Source: Bacillota bacterium | GTDB taxonomy: Bacteria; Bacillota; Bacilli; Paenibacillales; NBRC-103111 | DNA: 64,000 nucleotides | Direction: 5' to 3' | NCBI GenBank assembly: GCA_023386955.1 | Contig: JAEWIS010000030.1 | Location: 1 to 64,000 of the forward strand | Shown: positions 16,291-25,272 of the stretch, piece by piece | How positions within the stretch are numbered: position 1 is the stretch's first letter | Layout of the letters: each line of letters begins with the position of its first letter | Notes under the pieces: generated by a model | What the model was told of the DNA's origin: nothing | The model's input: only the letters and a program-made list of their open reading frames with translations | The model's database searches: none | Position numbers and translations under genes: made by a program

Positions 16291-17667
16291 TTAGCGGGAA
16301 CGGAGCCCCTTGGGATAATGGTTTTTGAGCTGGCCGGCAGCACATTTGGCCCAGCCCAAGGGGTAATTTTCCACACATACGGGTACCCAGCCGTCAGGCA
16401 AATCAGCAGGCGCCGGAAGGACCTCCCCCCGGAGGTAAGCGGCCAGCTCCGGGGACTCAGCCGATAGGCTGACTGTCTGCCGGAAATTGGAAGCCGGCAT
16501 GGCCAGCGCAAGGGCGTGGGCGGGCTCCACCCGTTTTTTGCGGATGGTGGCCAGATGCAGGCCGGGCCTCGGGGATTTTAGCCCTGTAAGCAAGGTGCTG
16601 CGGAAGCGTCCCTCCCGCCCGGAAGGGAGCCAATACAGCTGTTCCCCGAAGAGTATAGGTTCTCCCGGTGGGAGCAGCTCCTTCGAGGTGAACACCGTTT
16701 CTGCAAATTCCCGGAAAAGCTTCCACGCCTCTGCCGTTTGGGCGGATGGCACAGCCGGTTTATCCTGCCGCTTTGACTTTGCGGTTTTGCGGCTCTCCAG
16801 CTCCTCCGCCTCTTCCCCATCCAGCCGGAGGACAGCGACAAAATGGCCCTCCCCTTTGACTTTGTGGGGCCAGAGCCGTTCGGTGCGGAGGAGGGTAAGT
16901 CCCGGATATTCCTTCAGGACAGCCTCTATGAGCTCCTCATTTTCCTTGCGGTTGAAGGTACAGGTGGAGTAGGCAATAGCGCCCCCGTTTTTGAGCATAG
17001 CCAGAGCATAGCGGAAGATATCCAGCTGTCTGGCGGCGCACATGTCCACATGGTCAGGCGACCATTCCTTTTGCGCCGTTTCATCCTTGCGGAACATTCC
17101 CTCTCCGGAGCAGGGGGCGTCCAGCATGATTTTATCGAAGAAGCGGGGAAAACGCTGGGCCAGCCTGTCCGGCGGAGACTGGACCACTACCGTATTAGCG
17201 GCGCCCATCCGCTCGATATTCTCCGCGAGGATCAATGACCGGGCCGGATGGATTTCATTGGCCACCAGCAGGCCTTCAGGTCCTATCTTGGCAGCCAGCT
17301 GGGTGGATTTGCCCCCCGGTGCGGCGGCCAGATCCAGCACCGTCTCCCCCGGCTGCGGGGAAAGCAGCTCCGCCGAGGACATGGCGCTGGGTTCCTGGAG
17401 GTAATACAGGCCCGCGGCATGGAAGGGGTGTTTGCCCGGCCGGGAATCCTCCCGGTAATAAAAGCCGGTGGGACACCAGGGCACCGGCTCCAAGCCGAAC
17501 TGGGCGGCAAGCCGTTCCTGCAGCGGGCTGCCGGATTGAATCTTATGGGGCTGAACCCGCAAACCATAGGTCCGCGGGGCGTCGTAGCTGGCCAGGAAAG
17601 GCTCCAGCTCATCCCCCAGTTGGATTGACATTTGTCGGATAAAATCTTCAGGCAATGTTTGAGGCAT
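16291..17667 (-). CDS. RsmF-family rRNA (cytosine-C5) methyltransferase, copy 2
   Basis: 458 aa from MPQTLPEDFI, with AAGGAGCC upstream; an open frame extends 167 codons further 5' but lacks a ribosome site. The same architecture as the gene at 10542 is present: LDLAAAPGGKSTQLA, DAPCSGEGMFRKDE, YSTCTFNRKENEE and a PUA-like C-terminal part with RVEPAHALALAM. The two copies are clearly paralogous but diverged, so they may methylate different cytosines. It is transcribed alone, opposite to its neighbours. Confidence 0.85.
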   Translation of the reverse strand: MPQTLPEDFIRQMSIQLGDELEPFLASYDAPRTYGLRVQPHKIQSGSPLQERLAAQFGLEPVPWCPTGFYYREDSRPGKHPFHAAGLYYLQEPSAMSSAELLSPQPGETVLDLAAAPGGKSTQLAAKIGPEGLLVANEIHPARSLILAENIERMGAANTVVVQSPPDRLAQRFPRFFDKIMLDAPCSGEGMFRKDETAQKEWSPDHVDMCAARQLDIFRYALAMLKNGGAIAYSTCTFNRKENEELIEAVLKEYPGLTLLRTERLWPHKVKGEGHFVAVLRLDGEEAEELESRKTAKSKRQDKPAVPSAQTAEAWKLFREFAETVFTSKELLPPGEPILFGEQLYWLPSGREGRFRSTLLTGLKSPRPGLHLATIRKKRVEPAHALALAMPASNFRQTVSLSAESPELAAYLRGEVLPAPADLPDGWVPVCVENYPLGWAKCAAGQLKNHYPKGLRSR

Positions 17668-17856
17668 ATTGGTTGAGTGGCTCCTTGCGTTGCAGTATCG
17701 TATACTCATACTAATACAAAAAGGGCCAATTTCCAAAGCGGCAGGACAAATATCTTGCCGGAAACCTTTCAAGCCCAACGCGCGTATACTACATGTAGCG
17801 ACAAAATACACCTTCGGTCTGCACTGATGCAGCCGGGCGCCGAGGAGGGGAAGCCC

Positions 17857-18339
17857 ATGAACAAAACAAGCCGGATGCTCCGGCTGGGAGCGGCGGCAGC
17901 TGCGGCAGCAGCATGTTTGGCACTGTGGGGGGCCGAGCCGCCGTCCGCTCACGCCGGTTGGGTGGACCGGGTCCGCGATGTGTTCCAGGTGCCCGGCGAA
18001 GTGGACAAGCTGAAGGAGCAATATAATGAAATGAAATCCGGCTACGATGCTACGGTGGAGCAGCTGGAGGAAACCCGGCGCCGGGCGGAGGAAGCCCAAA
18101 AGCTGACCGAGGAGTACCGCAAAACCCAGGAGCAGCTCATTACCGACAACGCGGCGCTTGCGGAGCAAAACCGCCAGCTTGCTGCCACTCTAGAGGAGCT
18201 GAAGGATTCCGAGGAGGCCCGGGCCCGGTCGGCAGCCCGTGTGAAGAGCCTCATCTGGACGGCGGTTCTGCTGGTGGGCGGATATTTCGGAATCAGCCGG
18301 GTGGCCCGGTATGTCATGCGTGCCCGGGTGAGACGCTAA
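17857..18339 (+). CDS. Exported coiled-coil protein with C-terminal membrane helix
   Basis: 160 aa. A signal peptide with an Ala-rich core (residues 1-33, ending SAHA) is followed by a continuous coiled coil (about 50-130, rich in Glu/Gln/Leu heptads such as EQLEETRRRAEEAQKLTEEY) and a membrane helix (SLIWTAVLLVGGYFGISRV), ending in a basic tail RARVRR. The layout suggests an extracytoplasmic rod anchored at its C-terminus. The family is not recognised. The start at 17857 is chosen for GAGGAGGGG. It precedes the AIM24 gene by 49 bp. Confidence 0.75.
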   Translation: MNKTSRMLRLGAAAAAAAACLALWGAEPPSAHAGWVDRVRDVFQVPGEVDKLKEQYNEMKSGYDATVEQLEETRRRAEEAQKLTEEYRKTQEQLITDNAALAEQNRQLAATLEELKDSEEARARSAARVKSLIWTAVLLVGGYFGISRVARYVMRARVRR

Positions 18340-18387
18340 TAGAGCGGGTTAAGGCGCTTATATAGAAGGAAACGGAGGTGGCGCCCT

Positions 18388-19092
18388 TTGAACATCGGTC
18401 CTCAGCAAGCGGGAGATGCCGAAAACGGCCGGGTTGAACGGTTTCTTCTGGGAGCGGGCGAACGGGTATCCTTGTTATATCCCGGACAGATTATCGCCTA
18501 TAGAGGGGCTCCCCAGGGCAGATCCGACCGTTTTATGACCCTGAAGGGGATGTACCGCAAACGGAAGCTGCTCCAGGCGGACCTGACCGGCCCCTGCGAA
18601 TTCCTGACGGCGCTTCCCCACGGCTTTTATCTGAAAACCCTGCCGATTGAAGGCAACAGCGATTTGCTGTTTGAGTTCCGCAATCTGTTTTTTTATACTC
18701 CAGGCATACATATGGAGCATAAGCTCCTGCAGTTGAAAAAAATGCTGGTGACCCGGGATTGGATGAAAATGAAGCTGTCCGGGGAGGGGCTGGTGGGTCT
18801 TCTCACCTACGGCCCTTTGTATGAAATTGAGCTGGACGAGCGGGAGCCGCTGTTTGTGGATGCCCGCTGCGTGGTGGCTATGCCGGAGAACGCCAGTCTG
18901 AAGCTGTGTGTGTATGGCAATCATCTGGCCAGCCAGCACATGAATTACCATTGGAGCATGACCGGACGCGGAGTAGCCTTGGTGCAGGGCAGCCTGGCCG
19001 GTCCGGAGCTGGAGAAGGAGCACCGCCAGGACGGTTTGATCAAGCGTGTTCTGCGGGAGGTTATCCCCTTCGGTGGGGTATTCATTAAATAA
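18388..19092 (+). CDS. AIM24 family protein
   Basis: 234 aa, TTG start with ACGGAGGTGG eight bases upstream. The double-stranded beta-helix AIM24 fold is suggested by repeated short beta segments and [54 protein letters not shown] and [14 protein letters not shown]. The molecular function of bacterial AIM24 proteins is unknown. It probably shares a transcript with the coiled-coil gene upstream. Confidence 0.78.
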   Translation: MNIGPQQAGDAENGRVERFLLGAGERVSLLYPGQIIAYRGAPQGRSDRFMTLKGMYRKRKLLQADLTGPCEFLTALPHGFYLKTLPIEGNSDLLFEFRNLFFYTPGIHMEHKLLQLKKMLVTRDWMKMKLSGEGLVGLLTYGPLYEIELDEREPLFVDARCVVAMPENASLKLCVYGNHLASQHMNYHWSMTGRGVALVQGSLAGPELEKEHRQDGLIKRVLREVIPFGGVFIK

Positions 19093-19148
19093 GAGACTGC
19101 GATGAAAGAAAGTATTGGTCATTTATCAAAAGGAGGCGCAGAGCGGAA

Positions 19149-20168
19149 ATGGCGGAAACAGCTGAACATGCGGCGTATCATACACCTGTTTCGGTGTTGG
19201 ATTTGGCTCCTGTTTTGAAGGGCGGCAGTGTGGCGGAAACTTTGCATAACAGTCTGGATTTGGCGAGACATGCCGAGTCCTGGGGATACAAGCGTTATTG
19301 GCTGGCGGAGCACCACAATATGGCGGGTGTGGCCAGCTCAGCCACCTCGTTGGTCATTGGTTACATTGCTGCAGGTACGACGAGCATCCGGGTAGGCTCC
19401 GGCGGCATTATGCTGCCTAATCACGCGCCGCTGCTGATTGCCGAGCAGTTCGGCACCTTGGAGTCCCTGTATCCGGGACGGATTGATCTGGGTCTTGGCC
19501 GGGCGCCGGGCACCGACCAGCCGGCCTCCCGTGCCATCCGGCGGGGCCTGGCTTCGTCGGGCCAGGATTTCCCGGCGCTGCTGGAGGAGCTGCGCTCTTA
19601 CTTCGAAGGCACCAGCGTCGGAGTGCAGGCCGTGCCCGGAAAGGGCCTGCGGGTGCCCATCTGGCTCCTGGGCTCCAGCGGGTTCAGCGCCGAATTGGCG
19701 GGGCGCCTGGGTCTGCCCTTTGCTTTTGCCAGCCATTTTGCCCCGGATTATCTATTGCCTGCGCTGGATTTGTACCGATTGAGCTTCACCCCGTCGGAGG
19801 TGCTGGAAAAACCCCATGCCATGGTAGCCATCAACGTCTTCGCTGCCGACACGGATGAGGAGGCGGACCGGCTGTCCACCTCCCAGCAGATCCAATTCCT
19901 TCGTCTGATCCGCGGCGGGGGCGGACCGCTGGAGCCTCCGGTGAACTCCATGGATGAGCTTTGGCCGGGGGAAAGAGAACGTGCCGTGGTGGAAAGCCAG
20001 CAGCGGTATTCTGTCATCGGCAACAAGGAAACCGTGCGGAGACGGCTGCGGTACATCCAGGAGCTCACCGGCGCGGATGAATGGATTGCCTCCGGTCAAA
20101 TCTATGACCACCAGGCCCGGCTGCGCTCCTACGAGCTTTTGTCCCAGGTGGTGCAGGAGGGGTATTGA
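19149..20168 (+). CDS. LLM-class flavin-dependent oxidoreductase (luciferase-like)
   Basis: 339 aa TIM-barrel flavoprotein: [12 protein letters not shown] near the N-terminus, [53 protein letters not shown] and APGTDQ. These are typical of the YhbW-like group of bacterial-luciferase-family monooxygenases that use FMNH2 from a partner reductase. The substrate is unknown. AAAGGAGG lies 12 bases before the ATG. Confidence 0.88.
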   Translation: MAETAEHAAYHTPVSVLDLAPVLKGGSVAETLHNSLDLARHAESWGYKRYWLAEHHNMAGVASSATSLVIGYIAAGTTSIRVGSGGIMLPNHAPLLIAEQFGTLESLYPGRIDLGLGRAPGTDQPASRAIRRGLASSGQDFPALLEELRSYFEGTSVGVQAVPGKGLRVPIWLLGSSGFSAELAGRLGLPFAFASHFAPDYLLPALDLYRLSFTPSEVLEKPHAMVAINVFAADTDEEADRLSTSQQIQFLRLIRGGGGPLEPPVNSMDELWPGERERAVVESQQRYSVIGNKETVRRRLRYIQELTGADEWIASGQIYDHQARLRSYELLSQVVQEGY

Positions 20169-20768
20169 CGGGGGAGGGAACCCGGGGCTAACCCGGACCC
20201 CCAGAACCCCGGACCCCCAGAACCTTCGGAAGGCTCGTTACCTCAGTCAACCAGTCCTTGCTCCGAGTTCAGCTAACGAACGGACACCAGCGCCGTTATT
20301 TCGATCAAATGCCGCCTTTTTGAAAACTAACGGACACCAAAGCCTTTATTACCGCCAAACGTGTGCCTTTACCGGACTGTTGGGCGAAATAGCGGCTCTC
20401 GTGTCCGTTAGCAATTACAAACCAGTTTTTTAAGCAAAATAACGCTTCTCGTGTCCGTTAGAATGACAATTTAACGGGAAGAATGAGGCGATTGAGGGAT
20501 TAAAGCTGATTAGTTGGTAGACTTGATGGTGCGAATGGGCCCGCATAGTTTGATGAACGATGAGATGAATGGTGCGAATGGGCCTAGCTGACCTGATTGT
20601 GTTGGTGAATGATGCGATTGATTTCAAATGTGCCGATTGGTGATGAGTAATAAGAGGTAGATGAGTAAACGAGTAAATGAGGAGCGGCTGCTGTTCCGTC
20701 ATCACGGAGTGCAAAGCCGCTTTTTGTTATGCATCCATTTGATATGCTTTCAATTGTTGCGCACCCGA
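20169..20768. other. Long non-coding region with repeat cassette and short direct repeats
   Basis: No gene is supported. Besides the four-word cassette (20277-20461) there are two copies of ATGGTGCGAATGGGCC at 20526-20541 and 20569-20584, within a stretch of GATGAA/GATGCGA-like low-complexity sequence reaching to about 20650. The promoter of the ArsR-type gene follows. Confidence 0.6.
20277..20461. repeat. Four-word dyad cassette (F-F-R-R), copy B
   Basis: Forward words are at 20277-20300 and 20327-20350 (core CGGACACCA, end TTATT); reverse words are at 20388-20411 and 20438-20461 (start AATA, core TCGTGTCCGTTAG). Centre spacings are 50, 61 and 50 nt, identical to copies A and C. The core letters differ from A (GGAACTCAG) and C (GGCAGTGAG), but forward and reverse arms agree with each other within the locus. 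Confidence 0.85.
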
Positions 20769-20797
20769 TTGACAACGGGTCAAACAAATATTATGAT
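20769..20797 (+). promoter_or_regulatory. Sigma-A promoter with overlapping inverted repeat
   Basis: TTGACA at 20769-20774 and TATGAT at 20792-20797 have an exact 17-nt spacer. The -35 box forms one arm of the inverted repeat TTGAC-AACGG-GTCAA (20769-20783), a candidate operator for the HTH protein encoded just downstream. Confidence 0.7.
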
Positions 20798-20849
20798 ACG
20801 AGTGAAAATATTTGACCGTCTCTGGCCGGGACGGCGGAAGGAGGCGCCT

Positions 20850-21482
20850 ATGAAGCTGGCCCCTGTGTTTATCATCGAGGAGTACGAGCAGCTGAAGGCG
20901 GTAAGTGACCCATTCCGCACCACCATTCTGGGCCATCTCATCGAGATGCCGTATACCGGACAGCAGCTGGCCCAGCTTCTTGCGCTTCCGCGGTCCAAGA
21001 TTCATTACCATCTGGCGGAGCTGGAGAAGAACGGCTTTATCCGCGTGGTCAAAACCGAAGTCAAAAACGGCATTATCCAAAAGTTCTACCGGGCGGTAGC
21101 CTGGAGCTTCGTGCCGGGGGAGCGGCTGTTGCCCCACCGGACCGAGGTGGAGAATTACTTCCGTGAGTTCACGCTGAACACTGTGGGCCGTGCCAGATTG
21201 CGGACGTTAACGGCTCCGGAGGAGGCCTTCCAGGTGCAAAGCGCCAACAAAGACGCCTGGCCGCGCATCGCCATGCAGATGGAAGTGCATCTTAAGCCGG
21301 AGAAGTTCGCCGGGTGGCTGGCCCGGTACCGGGCTTTGCTTCAGGAGCTGGATGACATGAACGATCCCGGCAGCGAGGAAAGCAGATTGTTTTATCTGGC
21401 TTCCGTCGGCTTTCAGGCGGAGGGGCCGCTGTTTGCGGATGGGGATGAGTATGAGGATGAAGAAGAGGCATTAAAAGAGTAA
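20850..21482 (+). CDS. ArsR-type winged-helix transcriptional regulator
   Basis: 210 aa. The N-terminal winged helix (about 10-75) has SDPFRTTILGHLIE, TGQQLAQLLALPRSKIHYHLAELEKNGFI (recognition helix) and a wing VVKTEVKNG. The C-terminal 130 residues form an unassigned effector or dimer domain ending in an acidic tail. GGAAGGAGG supports the ATG at 20850. An inverted repeat at its promoter suggests autoregulation. The aminopeptidase gene begins 63 bp later with no terminator between, so it may be a target or an operon partner. Confidence 0.82.
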   Translation: MKLAPVFIIEEYEQLKAVSDPFRTTILGHLIEMPYTGQQLAQLLALPRSKIHYHLAELEKNGFIRVVKTEVKNGIIQKFYRAVAWSFVPGERLLPHRTEVENYFREFTLNTVGRARLRTLTAPEEAFQVQSANKDAWPRIAMQMEVHLKPEKFAGWLARYRALLQELDDMNDPGSEESRLFYLASVGFQAEGPLFADGDEYEDEEEALKE

Positions 21483-21545
21483 GACTGCAATGATGCTGGC
21501 AATGTCATAACCCATAAACCAATTATCCAAAGGATGGTGCAACCC

Positions 21546-22664
21546 ATGGTAGATCCCCGTTTGACACGGCTGGCCGAGGTGCTGGTCCATTATTCCGTAA
21601 GAGCCCAGAAGGGCGAGAATGTTCTGATCGAAGCCTTCAACATTGACAATCCGCTGGTCAAGGAACTGGTGAAGCAGGTGTACAAGGCAGGCGCCAATCC
21701 CTTCGTAAATCTGCGGGATCAGCAGGTCATCCGCCAACTGGTGCTGGAGGGGACCGAAGAGCAGCTGACCACCATGGCCAAGGTGGATGACTTCCAGATG
21801 CAGCAGATGCAATGCTACATCGGCGTCCGCGGCAGCCTGAACATTACCGAAATGGCCGATGTGCCCGCCGACAAGCTGAAGCAGTATAACGCCCTGTACC
21901 AGACGCCGGTTCATTTTGAAACCCGGGTGAAGAAAACCCGCTGGGTGGTACTCCGTTACCCGACCGCTTCCATGGCCCAACTGTCCAACATGAGCACAGA
22001 AGCCTTCGAAAACTTCTACTTCGATGTGTGCACGCTGGACTACGGCAAAATGAACGATGCGATGGATTCCCTTAAAGCACTGATGGACCGCACCGACAAG
22101 GTCCGGATTACCGGTCCCGGCACCGATCTTACCTTCTCCATCAAGGGAATCGGAGCCATCAAATGCGCAGGCGAAATGAACATTCCGGACGGCGAAGTAT
22201 ATACCGCTCCTGTGCGTGACAGCATCAACGGCACCCTGCAGTACAATGCGCCCACACCGTACAATGGCTTTACCTTCGAGAACGTACTCCTGGAGTTTAA
22301 GGACGGCAAAATTGTGAAGGCAACCGCCAATGACACTGAACGCCTGAACAGCATTCTGGATACCGACGAAGGCGCCCGTTATGTGGGTGAATTCGCCATC
22401 GGCGTTAATCCGTACATCAAAACTCCGATGAAGGACATCCTGTTCGACGAAAAAATCGACGGCAGCTTCCACTTCACTCCGGGCAGATGTTATGACGAGG
22501 CATACAACGGCAACCATTCCGCCATCCACTGGGATATGGTTTGTATCCAACGCCCGGAATACGGCGGCGGAGAAATCTGGTTTGATGACGTTCTGATCCG
22601 CAAGGACGGCCGTTTTGTCATTCCGGAGCTGGAAGTTCTGAACCCCGAAAACCTGATTTCTTAA
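21546..22664 (+). CDS. M29-family metallo-aminopeptidase (AmpS/aminopeptidase T type)
   Basis: 372 aa, cytosolic. Family features include the N-terminal KGENVLIEAF, the central GTDLTFSIKG, and the metal-ligand segments DGEVYTAP, EFAIGVNP and CYDEAYNGNHSAIHWDMV. M29 enzymes are co-catalytic metal (Zn/Co) exopeptidases with broad N-terminal specificity. The start at 21546 is preferred to an in-frame ATG at 21534 because AAAGGATGG overlaps the latter and is well spaced for the former. A terminator follows. Confidence 0.88.
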   Translation: MVDPRLTRLAEVLVHYSVRAQKGENVLIEAFNIDNPLVKELVKQVYKAGANPFVNLRDQQVIRQLVLEGTEEQLTTMAKVDDFQMQQMQCYIGVRGSLNITEMADVPADKLKQYNALYQTPVHFETRVKKTRWVVLRYPTASMAQLSNMSTEAFENFYFDVCTLDYGKMNDAMDSLKALMDRTDKVRITGPGTDLTFSIKGIGAIKCAGEMNIPDGEVYTAPVRDSINGTLQYNAPTPYNGFTFENVLLEFKDGKIVKATANDTERLNSILDTDEGARYVGEFAIGVNPYIKTPMKDILFDEKIDGSFHFTPGRCYDEAYNGNHSAIHWDMVCIQRPEYGGGEIWFDDVLIRKDGRFVIPELEVLNPENLIS

Positions 22665-22682
22665 TAAAACGGTTTTCTTACG

Positions 22683-22732
22683 CAAAACGCCGCTTTCCAA
22701 CCCCATCCGCGGGCAGGAAATCGGCGTTTTTT
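22683..22732 (+). terminator. Terminator after the M29 aminopeptidase gene
   Basis: AAAACGCCG and CGGCGTTTTTT with inner TTTCC / GGAAA pairing form an imperfect stem, followed by the T-run. Confidence 0.8.
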
Positions 22733-22862
22733 ACGGCCATAGGGTAAAAAGGGATCAGTAACGTTGCCAGATAGATTTTGGAGGAGCAAATGGGTTATCA
22801 TTACAGCATAATCAGATTTACCGAAAGAAAATTTCCGCCTGGGGCGAAAGGGTTGTTCATAT

Positions 22863-23909
22863 ATGTCCATGGATTCCATCAAATTAACCTCTTATTCCAC
22901 CAAAGGAGGCTGCGGCTGCAAAATCGGCCCCGGGGACCTGTCCCAGGTTATCCGTTCTCTGCCGGCTCCCCTGCCGGACCCGAATCTGCTGGTGGGCATC
23001 GATACCAGCGATGACGCCGGTGTGTACCGCTTGACAGACGAGCTTGCGCTTGTGCAGACGGTGGATTTTTTTACGCCGATTGTGGATGATCCGTATTCCT
23101 TCGGGCAGGTGGCCGCCGCCAATGCCATTAGCGATATCTACGCCATGGGCGGCAAACCTCTGACGGCGCTGAATATTGTGGCGTTTCCCATCAGTAAGCT
23201 GGACAAGCAGGTGCTGGTAGAGATTCTGCGGGGTGCCGGGGACAAAATGCGGGAGGCTGGAGTGACGCTGGTTGGCGGGCACTCCATCGACGACAATGAG
23301 CCCAAATTCGGATTGGCGGTTACTGGGCTGGTCCATCCGGACAAGGTCCGCACCAATGCAGGAGCGAAACCGGGGGACTGCCTGATTCTGACCAAACCCA
23401 TCGGAGTGGGGATCCTGACCACCTCCATTAAGAAGGACCTGCTTTCGCAGGAGGAGATCGCTAGGGTCACCCAGGTTATGGCAACACTCAACAAAAAAGC
23501 AGCCGAAATAATGGAGCCTTACCGGGTCCACGCCTGTACGGATGTGACGGGCTTCGGTCTATTGGGGCATGCTCTGGAGATGGCCAAGGGGAGTGGCAAC
23601 GGCATTCGCATCGAAGCCGAACGGGTTCCCGTCCTGCCTAGGGCCAGAGAGCTGGCGGAAGCCGGATCGGTGCCCGGCGGCACACGCAACAACTTTAAGC
23701 ATGTGGAGCCTTCGGTCATGTTCCCTGAGGAGATGGACCAGACAGGACGATACATTCTCTGTGATGCGGTTACCTCCGGCGGCCTCCTAATTGCTGTAGA
23801 CGAGGCGGACAGTGCAGAGCTTTTGGAGAAGCTTGTGGCGGACGGAGTGGAAGCCCATTTGATCGGACGGGTTACCGAAGAGCATCCAGGACAAATTCAG
23901 GTGGTATAG
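22863..23909 (+). CDS. selD: Selenide, water dikinase
   Basis: 348 aa. It makes selenophosphate from selenide and ATP. The catalytic motif is GGCGCKIGP, with Cys (not selenocysteine) and Lys at the active site; VGIDTSDDAGVY, TVDFFTPIVDDPY, VGGHSIDDNEPKFGL and CTDVTGFGLLGH bind metal and ATP. The direct neighbour is mnmH, so the selenophosphate is probably used for 2-selenouridine in tRNA. The ATG at 22863 has only a weak AAAGGG upstream. A stronger GGAGGAGCAA-ATG at 22790 opens a different frame that overlaps it. Confidence 0.92.
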   Translation: MSMDSIKLTSYSTKGGCGCKIGPGDLSQVIRSLPAPLPDPNLLVGIDTSDDAGVYRLTDELALVQTVDFFTPIVDDPYSFGQVAAANAISDIYAMGGKPLTALNIVAFPISKLDKQVLVEILRGAGDKMREAGVTLVGGHSIDDNEPKFGLAVTGLVHPDKVRTNAGAKPGDCLILTKPIGVGILTTSIKKDLLSQEEIARVTQVMATLNKKAAEIMEPYRVHACTDVTGFGLLGHALEMAKGSGNGIRIEAERVPVLPRARELAEAGSVPGGTRNNFKHVEPSVMFPEEMDQTGRYILCDAVTSGGLLIAVDEADSAELLEKLVADGVEAHLIGRVTEEHPGQIQVV

Positions 23910-23922
23910 AGGAGTGGCAGGC

Positions 23923-24957
23923 GTGTTTCAGGACATCAGCGTAGAAGATCTGCTTATCCGCAGAAAAAACGGGGATCTGGTCACAGTAGACGTCAGGTCC
24001 CCGTCGGAATTCCGGGACGGCACCATTCCCGACAGCATCAACATTCCTTTTTTCAACGATGAGGAACGGGCGGAAATCGGTACTCTGTACACCCGGGTGA
24101 GCGTTCAGGCTGCCAAGGACCGGGGGCTGGAGATTGCCTCTGCCAAGCTTCCCGCACTGGTGAAGGAATTCCAAAGCATTGGCCGGGAAAAAGGGGTGTT
24201 CTGCTGGAGAGGAGGGATGCGCAGCCGGACGGTTTCCACCGTGCTTTCTCTGATGGGTATCCGCGTATACCGGCTGGAAGGCGGTTACAGGGATTACCGG
24301 AGATGGACAACGGCCCGTTTGGAGCATATGGCACAGCGGCCGTGGCCTTCTTATGTTCTCCAAGGGAATACCGGCACCGGCAAAACCGCCATTCTTCAAG
24401 CGCTGCAGGCGGAGGGTTATCCGGTAGCGGACCTGGAGGGGATGGCAGGACACCGCGGATCTATTTTTGGAGGAGTCGGAGTGCTGCCCCATAACCAAAA
24501 AACCTTCGATGCTTATTTGGCGGAAAGGCTGGGAACGTTGGAGCACTCCCCTTGGATTCTGCTGGAGGCCGAAAGCCGGAAGGTTGGCAAGATTACCCTG
24601 CCGGAGTTTATTATGCACAGCAAGGAGGAGGGCAGAACGATTCTGCTGGAGCTCCCTCTGGAGGTCCGGGCCAAACACATTGTAGCGGACTATCAGCCCG
24701 ATCTTTACGGGGAAGCGCTGCTGGCGGCCTACCGCTTCATAAAGGAGCGGATTCATACACCTATAGCCAAGGAAATTGAGAGCAAGCTTTTGTCCGGAGC
24801 GTATAAGGAGGCGGTGCTGCTGCTTCTGGAGTATTATTACGATCCTCTATACGCCCATTCCGAGGGGGTGTACAAGGAGGCGCCTATGGTAGTCAAGGCT
24901 GCGACAATAGAAGAGGCACTGGACCGGGTCAGGGAGCTGCTGCCTCCGTTGGGTTAG
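23923..24957 (+). CDS. mnmH: tRNA 2-selenouridine synthase
   Basis: 344 aa (SelU/YbbB). The N-terminal rhodanese domain has the active Cys in VFCWRGGMRSRT, and the C-terminal P-loop domain has LQGNTGTGKTAIL and ADLEGMAGHRGS. It replaces sulfur by selenium in the wobble mnm5s2U of tRNAs for Lys, Glu and Gln, through a geranylated intermediate. The GTG at 23923 is nine bases after GAGGAG; an in-frame GTG at 23914 is too close to it. Only 13 bp separate it from selD, indicating an operon. No selA or selB is in the window. Confidence 0.9.
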   Translation: MFQDISVEDLLIRRKNGDLVTVDVRSPSEFRDGTIPDSINIPFFNDEERAEIGTLYTRVSVQAAKDRGLEIASAKLPALVKEFQSIGREKGVFCWRGGMRSRTVSTVLSLMGIRVYRLEGGYRDYRRWTTARLEHMAQRPWPSYVLQGNTGTGKTAILQALQAEGYPVADLEGMAGHRGSIFGGVGVLPHNQKTFDAYLAERLGTLEHSPWILLEAESRKVGKITLPEFIMHSKEEGRTILLELPLEVRAKHIVADYQPDLYGEALLAAYRFIKERIHTPIAKEIESKLLSGAYKEAVLLLLEYYYDPLYAHSEGVYKEAPMVVKAATIEEALDRVRELLPPLG

Positions 24958-25045
24958 AGCGGGATTGCGGACATAATTCCTGGAGTAGTTACGGTCAGCG
25001 ATGAATGCAGGTGGGGGAGTCGTGGCAGGCTGCTGCTAATAATTC

Positions 25046-25230
25046 CTAACGGCAGTGAGAGACGTTATTTGCTCCAAAACGGGGTGCCTCGAAATCTTAC
25101 GGAAGCAGGGGACGCTATTGGACGAAAAAGAGGCCTACAGCGGGGCAAGTGGTTCGAATAAAGGCTGTGGCCGCCGTTAGATTTTCTGAAGGGGTGTTTT
25201 CGACGTAATAAGGGCTCTCACCGCCGTTAG
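25046..25230. repeat. Four-word dyad cassette (F-F-R-R), copy C
   Basis: Forward words are at 25046-25069 (CTAACGGCAGTGAGAGACG, TTATT) and 25096-25119; reverse words are at 25157-25180 and 25207-25230, both ending CCGCCGTTAG. Centre spacings are 50, 61 and 50 nt. The cassette lies between convergent genes, 88 bp past the mnmH stop. No other gene or terminator is evident in 24958-25272. Confidence 0.83.
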
Positions 25231-25272
25231 AATTTGTCCGGACAAACCCTAGGGTGTGTATGCAAACCCGCC

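Noticed and set aside
17668..18168. N-terminal extension of the second RsmF-type gene by 167 codons
   Set aside because: The extension has no ribosome site and overlaps the start of a divergent gene; family members begin at the MPQTLPEDF methionine, which has AAGGAGCC in place.
22905..22925. Selenocysteine in SelD
   Set aside because: The active-site codons read Cys (TGC), with no in-frame TGA, so no SECIS element or Sec machinery is implied.
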